NCBI RefSeq assembly: GCF_000720325.1
Contig: NZ_JOJM01000076.1
Coordinates: forward strand, 1-35,992
DNA: 35,992 bases
DNA from: Streptomyces sp. NRRL B-1347
GTDB lineage: Bacteria > Actinomycetota > Actinomycetes > Streptomycetales > Streptomycetaceae
Direction: 5' to 3'
The notes below the pieces were generated by a model. It was not told the origin of the DNA, searched no databases, and saw only the letters and a program-made list of their open reading frames with translations. Positions within the stretch are counted from its first letter, which is position 1. The number at the start of each line of letters is the position of its first letter. Position numbers and translations under genes: made by a program. Below are positions 1 to 8,055 of this stretch, one piece after another.

Positions 1-45
1 GTACTGCAGGGGGGACCCTGTGGGAGAGTAGGACGCCGCCGAACT
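1..45 (+). rRNA. rrf: 5S ribosomal RNA, 3' end (partial)
   Basis: The first 45 bases match the 3' part of a Streptomyces 5S rRNA as I remember it: the loop around GTACTGCAGGGGGGACCCTG, then GGGAGAGTAGGACGCCGCC and a terminal GAAC. The 5' two thirds lie outside the window. A strong terminator follows within 15 bases, as expected at the end of an rRNA operon. The exact mature 3' end is uncertain by one or two bases. Confidence 0.9.
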
Positions 46-57
46 AATTGTGATGGG

Positions 58-88
58 AAACCCCCGTGCCTTTGGGCACGGGGGTTTT
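58..88 (+). terminator. Rho-independent terminator of the rRNA operon
   Basis: A perfect 10-bp stem CCCCCGTGCC / GGCACGGGGG (61-70 with 75-84) has a TTTG loop. It is preceded by AAA and followed by TTTT, so the stem can extend through A-T pairs. It lies directly after the 5S rRNA and would also stop transcripts arriving from the facing minus-strand operon. Confidence 0.93.
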
Positions 89-103
89 CTGCGTTCACGA
101 CCG

Positions 104-142
104 GAATTCCGGACCAGAATTCCCGGCCAGAATTCTGGGCCA
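104..142. repeat. Three tandem copies of a 13-base unit with GAATTC core
   Basis: GAATTCCGGACCA, GAATTCCCGGCCA and GAATTCTGGGCCA follow one another without gaps at 104, 117 and 130, differing only in the middle bases. The array lies between the rRNA terminator and the stop codon of the facing DUF58 gene. No function is evident. Confidence 0.8.
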
Positions 143-181
143 GACCTCAGGGCCGCCTCCCATGCGCACCGCTTGTGTGTA

Positions 182-1491
182 TTAGAGGCGGCCCGCTGCC
201 TTGAGGGAGAGATAGGCGTCTGCCAGCGCCGGGGCCAGGTCGTCAGGGGTGGCGTCCACGACCGTGACGCCATGGCGGATGAGCTGTTCCGCGGTGCGCC
301 GCCGCTCCGCCTGGGCCTGGGCGGCGGCTGCGGCGTCGTACACCGCCTCCGCGGTGCCCCGGGACGTGGCCATCTTCGCGATGTGCGGGTCCGCGACCGA
401 CGCGACGAGGACCGTGTGGCGCTGGGTGAGACGGGAGAGCACCGGGAGCAGGCCCTCCTCGATGGGGGCCGTGTCGAGGCTGGTCAGCAGCACGATCAAC
501 GAGCTGCGAGGGGCCGAGCGGAGTGCCGTCGCGGTCAGGCCACGGGCGTCCGTCTCGACGAGTTCCGGTTCCAGGGTGGCCAGGGCGTTCACGAGGGAGG
601 GGAGCACGTCGCCCGCGGCCTTGCCCTGGACCAGGGCGCGCACGCGGCGGTCGTAGGCGAGGAGGTCGACGCGGTCGCCCGCCCGGGACGCCAGCGCAGC
701 GAGGAGCAGGGCGGCGTCCATGGAGGAGTCGAGGCGGGGAGCGTCGCCGACACGGCCCGCGGAGGTGCGGCCGGTGTCGAGGACCAGCAGGATGTGGCGG
801 TCGCGCTCCGGACGCCAGGTGCGGACGGCCACCGCGGACTGGCGGGCGGTGGCGCGCCAGTCGATGGAGCGGGTGTCGTCCCCGGGAACGTACTCACGGA
901 GGCTGTCGAATTCGGTGCCCTGACCGCGGATCAACACGCTGGTGCGGCCGTCGAGCTCGCGCAGCCGGGCCAGCTTGGACGGCAGGTGCTTGCGGCTCGC
1001 GAAGGGCGGCAGGACACGCAGGGCCCAGGGGACGCGGTGGCCGCCCTGGCGGGTGAACAGACCGAGCGGGCCGTACGAGCGGATCGTGACGCGGTCCGCG
1101 CGGTGGTCGCCGCGGCGGGTCGGGCGCAAGCGTGTGGTGAGGCGGCGGCGCTCGCCCGAAGGGACGTCCAACCGGTGCCGGGAGGCGGCGACTTCGGTGC
1201 CGGGCTGCCAGCTGCTGGGAGGCCAGGCGTCACGGACCTCGGCGCGCAACGGGCGCTTGGTGAGGTTGGTGACGGTGAGCTGGACGTCCACGGGCTCGCC
1301 GAGGCGCACGGTGGTGTCGCCGGAGCGGGTCAGGCCGAGCCGGCGTACCGGCGCGGCAAGGGCGTAGTCACAGGCGCAGGCCAGGGCCAGTGGGGCGTTG
1401 ACGGCCAGGATGCCGGTCCAGCTGGGTTCCAGGAGGCCCACAGGGAGGGAGCCGAGCGCCGCCAGGAGGGCGGCGCGGCCGGTGGGGGCCA

Positions 1492-1492
<1 letters not shown>
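182..1492 (-). CDS. DUF58 domain-containing membrane protein
   Basis: This 436-residue protein has two N-terminal hydrophobic segments (about residues 7-24 and 27-47). A beta-rich region follows, then the DUF58 signature FDSLREYVPGDDTRSIDW (about 195-212) and a von Willebrand A-like start HILLVLDTGRTS (about 233-244). The vWA metal-site motif looks degenerate (DTGRT rather than DxSxS). The ATG at 1492 overlaps the TGA of the moxR gene by one base, so the two are translationally coupled; a longer upstream reading frame has no family similarity. MoxR-DUF58 pairs are widespread, and in the family the ATPase is thought to act as a chaperone or activator for the vWA-like partner. The actual substrate is unknown. 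TAA at 182-184 ends the operon. Confidence 0.9.
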
Positions 1493-2471
<979 letters not shown>

Positions 2472-2475
<4 letters not shown>

Positions 2476-3785
2476 GAACTACGTACCTCACTTTCGAGGG
2501 CGTCGAGTTGGTCGGCGAGGGCGATGAGCCCTGCGTCGTCGCCGGGCGGCGGGCCGAAGAGGAGGGGGTGCGGGTCCCGGCCCGGCGTGCGCAGGCGGCT
2601 GGTCAGGGCGGGCAGGAGCGCCTCGGGCGAGTGGGCCCGGGCGGTGGGGACGCCGACGAGGGGGGCGAGGCGGGTGCGGGTGGCCGAGCGAAGAGCCGCG
2701 GCGGCGCGGTCGCGGGCGTCGGCCTTGCGGTAGAGGCGGGCGCGGCCTTCGACGGCTTCGGAGGCGCGGATCGCGACGGGGAGTTTCTCGGGGACGAGCG
2801 GGCCGAGGCGGCGGGCGCGCCACAGGGCGGCGAGCGCGGCGGCGACGGCGAGCTGCAGCGTGCCCCAGAGCCAGCCGGAGGGGATCAGGTCGAAGAAGCT
2901 CTCGTCGGCGCTGTCGTCGACGGCGTCGTCGGCGAGCGAGGGGAGGTACCAGACCAGGTGGGGGCGGGAACCGAGGAGTTGCAGGGCGAGCGAGGCGTTG
3001 CCGTGCTCGTCGAGACGGTCGTTGTAGAGGATGTCGGGGGCGCCGAGGACGACGGTGTCGCCCTTCGTGTCCCCGGAGGCCGCCGTGGCGGGCAGGCGCA
3101 GGAGGCTGGGCAGGCCGTCGCTGGAGTAGCAGGAGTCGGCGGCGGGGGCGAGCGTCTCGTAGCGGATGCCGCCGACGTCGGCGGTGCCCGCGCGGCGGGC
3201 GGCGGGCAGGGAGCAGCCGGGGGACAGCGTCGAGTCGAGGCTGCGGGCGGAGTCCGCGGTGACCCCGGGGGCGAGGGTCGAGACCGAGAGGGTGTTGGGG
3301 GCGACCAGGACGGTGCGGCCTCCGGAGCCCTCGGTGGCGGCGTGCAGCCGGGACTGCTGGCCCTCGGTGAGGACGTCCGGGTCGGCCACGAGGAGCGTGG
3401 TGTCCGGGCCCGCGGCGGACCGGGCCTCCTCGGTGGTGGTGACCACGCGCGTGGACACGCCCCGGTCGTCGAGGAGTTCGGCGACGGCACGGCTGCCGTA
3501 GGCGTCGGCGGAGCGCGGGTCCAGGCGCCCGTGCTGGGCGCCGGAGCGGACGGCGGCGATGGCGATGCCCGCGGCCAGGATGACGACGAGCGCGAGGGCG
3601 ATGCCCCGGGTGCGGGTCCAGAGCTGGCGGGGGGTGGGCGAGAGGGACGTTCCGGCGGGTGGAGACGTCTGGTCCGGGGCCTCTGCGTGCGTATCCGCCG
3701 GGGCCTCGGTGGGCGGGGCGGCGGTCCGCGGCGGGGCGTCCTCGGAGGTGCCTGGTGCGTTCGCGGGGCTCGTGGGGCCGGTCAT
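2472..3785 (-). CDS. DUF4350 domain-containing membrane protein
   Basis: This 437-residue protein begins with a Pro/Thr/Ala-rich cytoplasmic stretch (1-55). A transmembrane helix follows (61-79), then a long extracytoplasmic region with the DUF4350-like core. In that core, AVAELLDDRGVSTRVV resembles the start of a GATase1-like fold. A second helix lies near the C-terminus (WGTLQLAVAAALAALW), before a basic cytoplasmic tail. The start is ATG at 3785, which overlaps the upstream DUF4129 stop as ATGA; a longer open frame upstream is arginine/proline-rich shadow sequence. DUF4350 proteins commonly sit between DUF4129 and MoxR genes in actinobacteria. Biochemical function is unknown. Confidence 0.88.
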
Positions 3786-4534
3786 CCGTTGGCTCCGGGG
3801 GAGCTGGTGGGGGGCGCGCCCGCGGTGGTGAGCACCGGCTTGGCGCGCTCCAGGGTCTCGTCGAGCCGGGCGACGCGGTGGTACGCCGCCGTGTCGGCGC
3901 TGCGGCCGCCGTACGTGACGTCGTCGAAGTCCCGGGCCGCGGTGTGCAGCTCGGTGGCGTGCGCGGGCAGGGTGCGGCCGGCCTCGGCGGCGGCCTCGTC
4001 CGCCGTGCGGCCGGGGCGCGGGTCGAGCAGGGCGCGCTCCTCGAGCGAGCGGACGACGGCGCGCATCCGCTCCTGGACGGCTTGGTTCCAGTGGCCCTGG
4101 GCGGCGTGCGCCTCGGCGGTCGCGCGGTGCTCGGCGGCGCTGCGGGGGCGGTCGTCGAAGAGGGCGGCCGAGGCGGCGGGGGAGCGGCGGGGCGTGCCCA
4201 GGCGCCACCACAGGGCCGCGACGACGGCGACCACGGCGAGGACGATGACGACCAGGCCGAATCCGCCGCCCGGAGCCGCCCCGGAGGCGGCGTTGAGCAG
4301 GTCGCTCACCCACTCCCAGAAGCGGTTCAGGGCGCGCTGGAAGAGGCCGGGGTCGTTCTCGTGGTACGCCGGTTTGGACAGCTCGTTCTCGGCGGCCTCC
4401 CGCGCGGGGTCCCGCGGGACGGTCACCGGCGGTTCGTCGCCGGTGCGCGGCAGCGACGGAGCCGTCCCGAAGCCGGGGAGCGACGACGGGACGGCCGTGC
4501 CGAGCCGGTTGAGTACTGCCCCCGCCAGGGTCAC
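3782..4534 (-). CDS. DUF4129 domain-containing membrane protein
   Basis: This 250-residue protein starts at GTG 4534, with GGGGAG eight bases upstream as the ribosome-binding site and only four bases after the preceding stop. Residues 1-88 are a presumed extracytoplasmic segment containing ALNRFWEWVSDLL. One transmembrane helix spans 91-111. The C-terminal half (about 120-245) is helical and contains the DUF4129 region with AVQERMRAVVRSLEERALL and the late DFDDVTYGGRSAD motif. The stop overlaps the DUF4350 start (ATGA). Family function is unknown; the context is the MoxR/DUF58 envelope module. Confidence 0.88.
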   Translation of the reverse strand: MTLAGAVLNRLGTAVPSSLPGFGTAPSLPRTGDEPPVTVPRDPAREAAENELSKPAYHENDPGLFQRALNRFWEWVSDLLNAASGAAPGGGFGLVVIVLAVVAVVAALWWRLGTPRRSPAASAALFDDRPRSAAEHRATAEAHAAQGHWNQAVQERMRAVVRSLEERALLDPRPGRTADEAAAEAGRTLPAHATELHTAARDFDDVTYGGRSADTAAYHRVARLDETLERAKPVLTTAGAPPTSSPGANG

Positions 4535-4538
4535 CGCA

Positions 4539-5870
4539 TCAGCTCCCCGGGGTGCTGCCGGGCGTGTCGGAGTCGCCGTGGCCCGGGACGCCGGCCGCGC
4601 GGGCCAGCTCCAGGTCCAGGGCCTCGCGGCGGATCCGCTGGTCGATGTAGAGGAGCACGGCGACGCCCGCGTTGATCGGGAACGTGAGCATGGAGCCGAT
4701 CACCTGCCCGATGCCGCTGACGATCAGGAAGGTCCAGCCGACGTCTCCGGTGCCGCTGTCCAGGAGGTTGGAGACGCTGTCGCCGCTGAGCGCGCCCGCG
4801 ATGACGGTGAACGGGATGACGATGATCGACGAGATGACGTTCGCGATGACGGCGGCAAGGAGCTGGATGCCGAAGACCCGCCACCAGGAGCGGTCGACCA
4901 GCTTCGCGGACCGGCTCATCGACTTCTTCACGCCCTGCTTCTCCAGCATCAGGGCCGGGGAGGCGAGCGAGAGGCGGACCATCAGCCAGATGGCGACGAT
5001 GCCCGAGCCGATGCCGCCGAGCACCGCGAGGGTGACGCCGACGTCGGTGGCCCCAAGGGCGGCGATCAGCACGCCGGGGAGGGTGCCGACCGCGACGATG
5101 CCCACCGCGATGAGCGGAAGGAGCAGGGTGAGGCCGAGCAGCTTGGGCAGCATCGGGCGGGCGTCCCGCCAGGCCTCCGCCGTGGTCACCGACCTGCCGA
5201 GCACGGCGCGGCTGGTGACCATGGTGAGCAGGGCGGTCGCCACGATCGTGCCGAGCAGGGTGATGGCCAGGACGACGCCGCTGCCCGCGAGCGTGGCGCC
5301 GAGGGCGCGGGTCACCTCGCCGACGGTCGCGCTCGGGTCGTCAAGGGCGTCGGTGTCGGCGGAGTCGTTGAGGACGAGCCCCTGGAGGAGGATGACGACG
5401 AGCTCGGTGACGACGGCGACGGTCAGCGAGATGCCGAGGACCGTGCGCCAGTACGTGCGCATGGTGGAGACCGCACCGTCCAGGATCTCGCCGACGGCGA
5501 GCGGGCGGAGCGGGATGACACCGGGCTTGGCGGCGGCGGGCGGGCCCTGCCAGGCGCCCCAGCCGCGATAGGGGCCGCCTGGGCCACCGGGACCTCCGGG
5601 GCCGCCTTGGCCGCCGCCCGGGCCGCCGGTGGGGCCTCCCCAGCCCTGTCCGCCGCCGGGGCCCTGGCCGGGAGGAGCGGGCGGGGGCGGGGTCTGACCG
5701 GGGCCCGGCGTGCCGGGCGCGGACCACTGGGCGGGCGGCGGCTGTTCCTTCGACCACTTCGAGGACGGGCCGCTCGGCTGGTCCTGGGGTGCCTTGGACT
5801 CCTGCTCGCCGGAGCCGTGGCCGTCGGAGGGGGCGGATCCGGGCGAGGCCCAGCCCGGAGTGTCGTTCAT
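4539..5870 (-). CDS. Glycerophosphoryl diester phosphodiesterase membrane domain-like protein
   Basis: This 443-residue multi-spanning membrane protein has a long Gly/Pro-rich N-terminus (about residues 42-112, including runs of GGPGG). It then carries the typical PLRPLAVGEILDGAVSTMRTYW entry (about 120-141) and roughly six hydrophobic segments. The family (related to the membrane domain of glycerophosphodiester phosphodiesterases) lacks the catalytic domain, so enzymatic activity should not be assumed. ATG 5870 is chosen because AAGGAG lies five bases upstream; a longer frame to 6077 would run across the intergenic region and into mtnA. First gene of the minus-strand operon, divergent from mtnA. 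Confidence 0.85.
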   Translation of the reverse strand: MNDTPGWASPGSAPSDGHGSGEQESKAPQDQPSGPSSKWSKEQPPPAQWSAPGTPGPGQTPPPPAPPGQGPGGGQGWGGPTGGPGGGQGGPGGPGGPGGPYRGWGAWQGPPAAAKPGVIPLRPLAVGEILDGAVSTMRTYWRTVLGISLTVAVVTELVVILLQGLVLNDSADTDALDDPSATVGEVTRALGATLAGSGVVLAITLLGTIVATALLTMVTSRAVLGRSVTTAEAWRDARPMLPKLLGLTLLLPLIAVGIVAVGTLPGVLIAALGATDVGVTLAVLGGIGSGIVAIWLMVRLSLASPALMLEKQGVKKSMSRSAKLVDRSWWRVFGIQLLAAVIANVISSIIVIPFTVIAGALSGDSVSNLLDSGTGDVGWTFLIVSGIGQVIGSMLTFPINAGVAVLLYIDQRIRREALDLELARAAGVPGHGDSDTPGSTPGS

Positions 5871-5987
5871 CGTCGCTCCTTCGCAGTGCCCGTCCGCGGT
5901 CGCGGCGGCGGGTTGGCTGCCATCGTGCCACGGGGCGGTGGCCCGGGGACCAGGCACGGTGGCCCGGAGACCGCGTGCTGTCCGGCC

Positions 5988-6018
5988 TTGACACCTTCTA
6001 TTGTCCGACGGGTAGCGG
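5988..6018 (+). promoter_or_regulatory. Candidate promoter of mtnA
   Basis: A perfect TTGACA at 5988-5993 is followed after 19 bases by TAGCGG (6013-6018), a weak -10. A start near 6025 would leave an almost leaderless message, which fits the absence of a good ribosome-binding site before ATG 6032. The long spacer lowers confidence. Confidence 0.35.
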
Positions 6019-6031
6019 GCAGACTGGGCGG

Positions 6032-7360
6032 ATGGCTGATCAGTACGCGCAATCCGGCGAGGACGTACGGCCGACATCGCCCCCGACGACTTCTGGCAGT
6101 GACTCAGGGACCCCCGGCGGCCCAGGTGCGCCCGGCGCGCCCGACGCCTCCGGCATCCCAGGTGCGTCCGGCATCCCCGGAGCGTCCGGGATCCCCGGTA
6201 CCCCCGTGGCCGCCGCGATTCCCGGGAGTCCGGAGACCTCCGCGGCCGCCGCGATCCCCACGATCCGGTGGGACGAGCCGCCCGAGGGCCCCGTTCTCGT
6301 CCTCCTCGACCAGACCAGGCTGCCGGGCGAGGAGACCGAGCTGGTGTGCACGGACGCGCCCGCCCTGGTGCAGGCGATCCGGACGCTCGCCGTGCGCGGG
6401 GCGCCGGTGCTCGGCATCGCCGGGGCGTACGGCGTCGCGCTGGCCGCGGCCCGGGGCTTCGACGTCGACGAGGCGGCCGATGCGCTCGCGGCAGCGCGGC
6501 CCACCGCCGTGAACCTCGCGTACGGGGTGCGCAGGGCCCAGGCGGCGTACCGCGGCGCGGTCGCGGGCGGCGCGGATCAGCGGGGCGCGGCGAGCGCCGC
6601 CCTCGCCGCGGCGAGGGCGCTGCACCAGGAGGACGCCGAGGCCAGCGCGCGGATGGCGGTGCACGGTCTGGCCCTGCTCGACGAGCTGCTGCCCGGTGGC
6701 GGGCACCGGGTCCTCACCCACTGCAACACGGGGGCGCTGGTCTCAGGCGGCGAGGGCACGGCCTTCGCGGTGGCGCTCGCGGCCCATCGCACGGGCCGGC
6801 TGCGCAGGCTGTGGGTCGACGAGACGCGGCCGCTGCTCCAGGGCGCCCGGCTCACGGCGTACGAGGCGGCGCGCAACGGCATGCCGTACACCCTGCTCAC
6901 GGACAACGCGGCGGGGTCGCTGTTCGCGGCCGGTGAGGTCGACGCGGTGCTGATCGGTGCCGACCGGATCGCGGCCGACGGTTCGGTGGCCAACAAGGTG
7001 GGGAGCTATCCGCTCGCGGTCCTCGCCCGCTATCACCACGTGCCGTTCGTCGTGGTGGCACCGGTGACGACCGTGGACCCGGAGACCCCGGACGGCGCCT
7101 CCATCGAGGTCGAGCAGCGGGCCTCCCACGAGGTGACGGAGGTCACGGCGCCCTTCGTGCCGGTGGCGGGAGCGGGAGTGGAGGCGGGAGGGGGAATTCC
7201 GGTGGCGCCGTTGGGGACGCAGGCCTACAACCCTGCCTTCGACGTGACGCCGCCCGAGTTGGTGACGGCCATCGTCACGGAGGAAGGCGTCGTGTCGCCG
7301 GTGACAGCGGAGGCCCTTGCCGAGCTGTGTGCCAGGTCACGCCAGGTAACGATTAGCTAA
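6032..7360 (+). CDS. mtnA: S-methyl-5-thioribose-1-phosphate isomerase
   Basis: This cytoplasmic enzyme of the methionine salvage pathway isomerises methylthioribose-1-phosphate to methylthioribulose-1-phosphate. Clear family motifs are RGAPVLGIAGAYGVALA, THCNTGALVSGGEGTA, WVDETRPLLQGARLTAYE and IGADRIAADGSVANKVGSYP. The catalytic pair appears as Cys231 and Asp311, 80 residues apart like Cys160/Asp240 of the Bacillus enzyme. The 442-residue protein is longer than usual because of an N-terminal extension of about 70 residues containing a collagen-like stretch (ASGIPG three times, residues 39-56). ATG 6032 has no strong ribosome-binding site; an in-frame start after the extension could be the real one, but I see no ATG or GTG with a good signal there. 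Its 3' end contains the putative MtrA site upstream of mtrA. Confidence 0.95.
   Translation: MADQYAQSGEDVRPTSPPTTSGSDSGTPGGPGAPGAPDASGIPGASGIPGASGIPGTPVAAAIPGSPETSAAAAIPTIRWDEPPEGPVLVLLDQTRLPGEETELVCTDAPALVQAIRTLAVRGAPVLGIAGAYGVALAAARGFDVDEAADALAAARPTAVNLAYGVRRAQAAYRGAVAGGADQRGAASAALAAARALHQEDAEASARMAVHGLALLDELLPGGGHRVLTHCNTGALVSGGEGTAFAVALAAHRTGRLRRLWVDETRPLLQGARLTAYEAARNGMPYTLLTDNAAGSLFAAGEVDAVLIGADRIAADGSVANKVGSYPLAVLARYHHVPFVVVAPVTTVDPETPDGASIEVEQRASHEVTEVTAPFVPVAGAGVEAGGGIPVAPLGTQAYNPAFDVTPPELVTAIVTEEGVVSPVTAEALAELCARSRQVTIS
6146..6199 (+). repeat. Three 18-base tandem repeats inside mtnA (collagen-like)
   Basis: Three near-identical 18-base units start at 6146, 6164 and 6182 and encode Ala-Ser-Gly-Ile-Pro-Gly each time. 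They lie in the N-terminal extension of MtnA, ahead of the catalytic fold, and look prone to copy-number change without breaking the frame. Confidence 0.85.
7336..7350 (+). promoter_or_regulatory. Candidate MtrA binding site (GTnAC direct repeat)
   Basis: GTCAC-GCCAG-GTAAC is a direct repeat of GTnAC with a 5-base spacer (10-base period). It lies at the 3' end of mtnA and 14 bases before the mtrA start. Actinobacterial MtrA is reported to bind GTnAC-type direct repeats, so this may be an autoregulatory site. The match to that motif is from memory; binding is inference. Confidence 0.5.
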
Positions 7361-7364
7361 TGGG

Positions 7365-8054
7365 ATGATGTCAGGCATGAAGGGACGAGTCCTTGTCGTC
7401 GACGACGACACCGCACTGGCCGAGATGCTCGGGATTGTGCTGCGTGGTGAGGGTTTCGAGCCGTCGTTCGTTGCTGATGGCGACAAGGCGCTGGCCGCTT
7501 TCCGGGAGGCCAAGCCTGATCTGGTGCTCCTGGACTTGATGCTGCCCGGTCGGGACGGCATCGAGGTGTGCCGCCTGATCAGGGCGGAGTCCGGGGTGCC
7601 GATCGTCATGCTCACGGCCAAGAGCGACACCGTGGATGTGGTGGTCGGTCTCGAGTCGGGGGCTGACGACTACATCGTCAAGCCGTTCAAGCCCAAGGAG
7701 CTGGTGGCCCGCATCCGGGCGCGCCTGCGTCGCTCCGAGGAGCCCGCGCCGGAGCAGCTGGCCATCGGTGACCTGGTCATCGACGTGGCGGGGCACTCCG
7801 TGAAGCGGGACGGGCAGTCCATCGCGCTGACGCCGCTGGAGTTCGACCTCCTGGTGGCGCTTGCCCGCAAGCCGTGGCAGGTGTTCACGCGCGAGGTGCT
7901 GCTCGAGCAGGTGTGGGGATACCGCCACGCCGCCGACACCCGCCTGGTGAATGTGCATGTGCAGCGCCTGCGCTCCAAGGTCGAGCGGGACCCGGAGCGG
8001 CCGGAGATCGTGGTGACCGTCCGCGGCGTCGGTTACAAGGCCGGACCGAGCTGA
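7365..8054 (+). CDS. mtrA: Response regulator MtrA (OmpR/PhoB family)
   Basis: This 229-residue DNA-binding response regulator of the MtrAB-LpqB system links cell-cycle, development and envelope control in actinobacteria. The receiver domain has acidic residues VVDDD (11-15), phospho-acceptor Asp57 in LVLLDLMLP, the conserved Thr in VIVMLTAKS and Lys in YIVKPF. The C-terminal winged helix includes LTPLEFDLLVALARKP and TRLVNVHVQRLRSKVE. It is essentially identical in length and sequence to Streptomyces MtrA as I remember it. ATG 7365 is the customary start, although the ribosome-binding site is poor; ATG 7377 (MKGRVLVVDDD) is a possible alternative. mtrB starts one base after the stop. Confidence 0.97.
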   Translation: MMSGMKGRVLVVDDDTALAEMLGIVLRGEGFEPSFVADGDKALAAFREAKPDLVLLDLMLPGRDGIEVCRLIRAESGVPIVMLTAKSDTVDVVVGLESGADDYIVKPFKPKELVARIRARLRRSEEPAPEQLAIGDLVIDVAGHSVKRDGQSIALTPLEFDLLVALARKPWQVFTREVLLEQVWGYRHAADTRLVNVHVQRLRSKVERDPERPEIVVTVRGVGYKAGPS

Positions 8055-8055
8055 C

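Noticed and set aside
5871..6077. Longer start for the GPD-type membrane protein
   Set aside because: It would extend the protein through the divergent promoter and into mtnA; ATG 5870 has a good ribosome-binding site and family similarity starts after it.
2508..6512. Very long open frame on the plus strand opposite the MoxR operon
   Set aside because: Composition is Gly/Ala/Arg-rich without any recognisable domain and it is antisense to clear genes; long spurious frames are common in GC-rich DNA.
7262..7278. GTGACG...CGTCAC palindrome near the end of mtnA
   Set aside because: It is fully explained by Val-Thr codons in a conserved part of MtnA; kept only as a possible addition to the GTnAC cluster.
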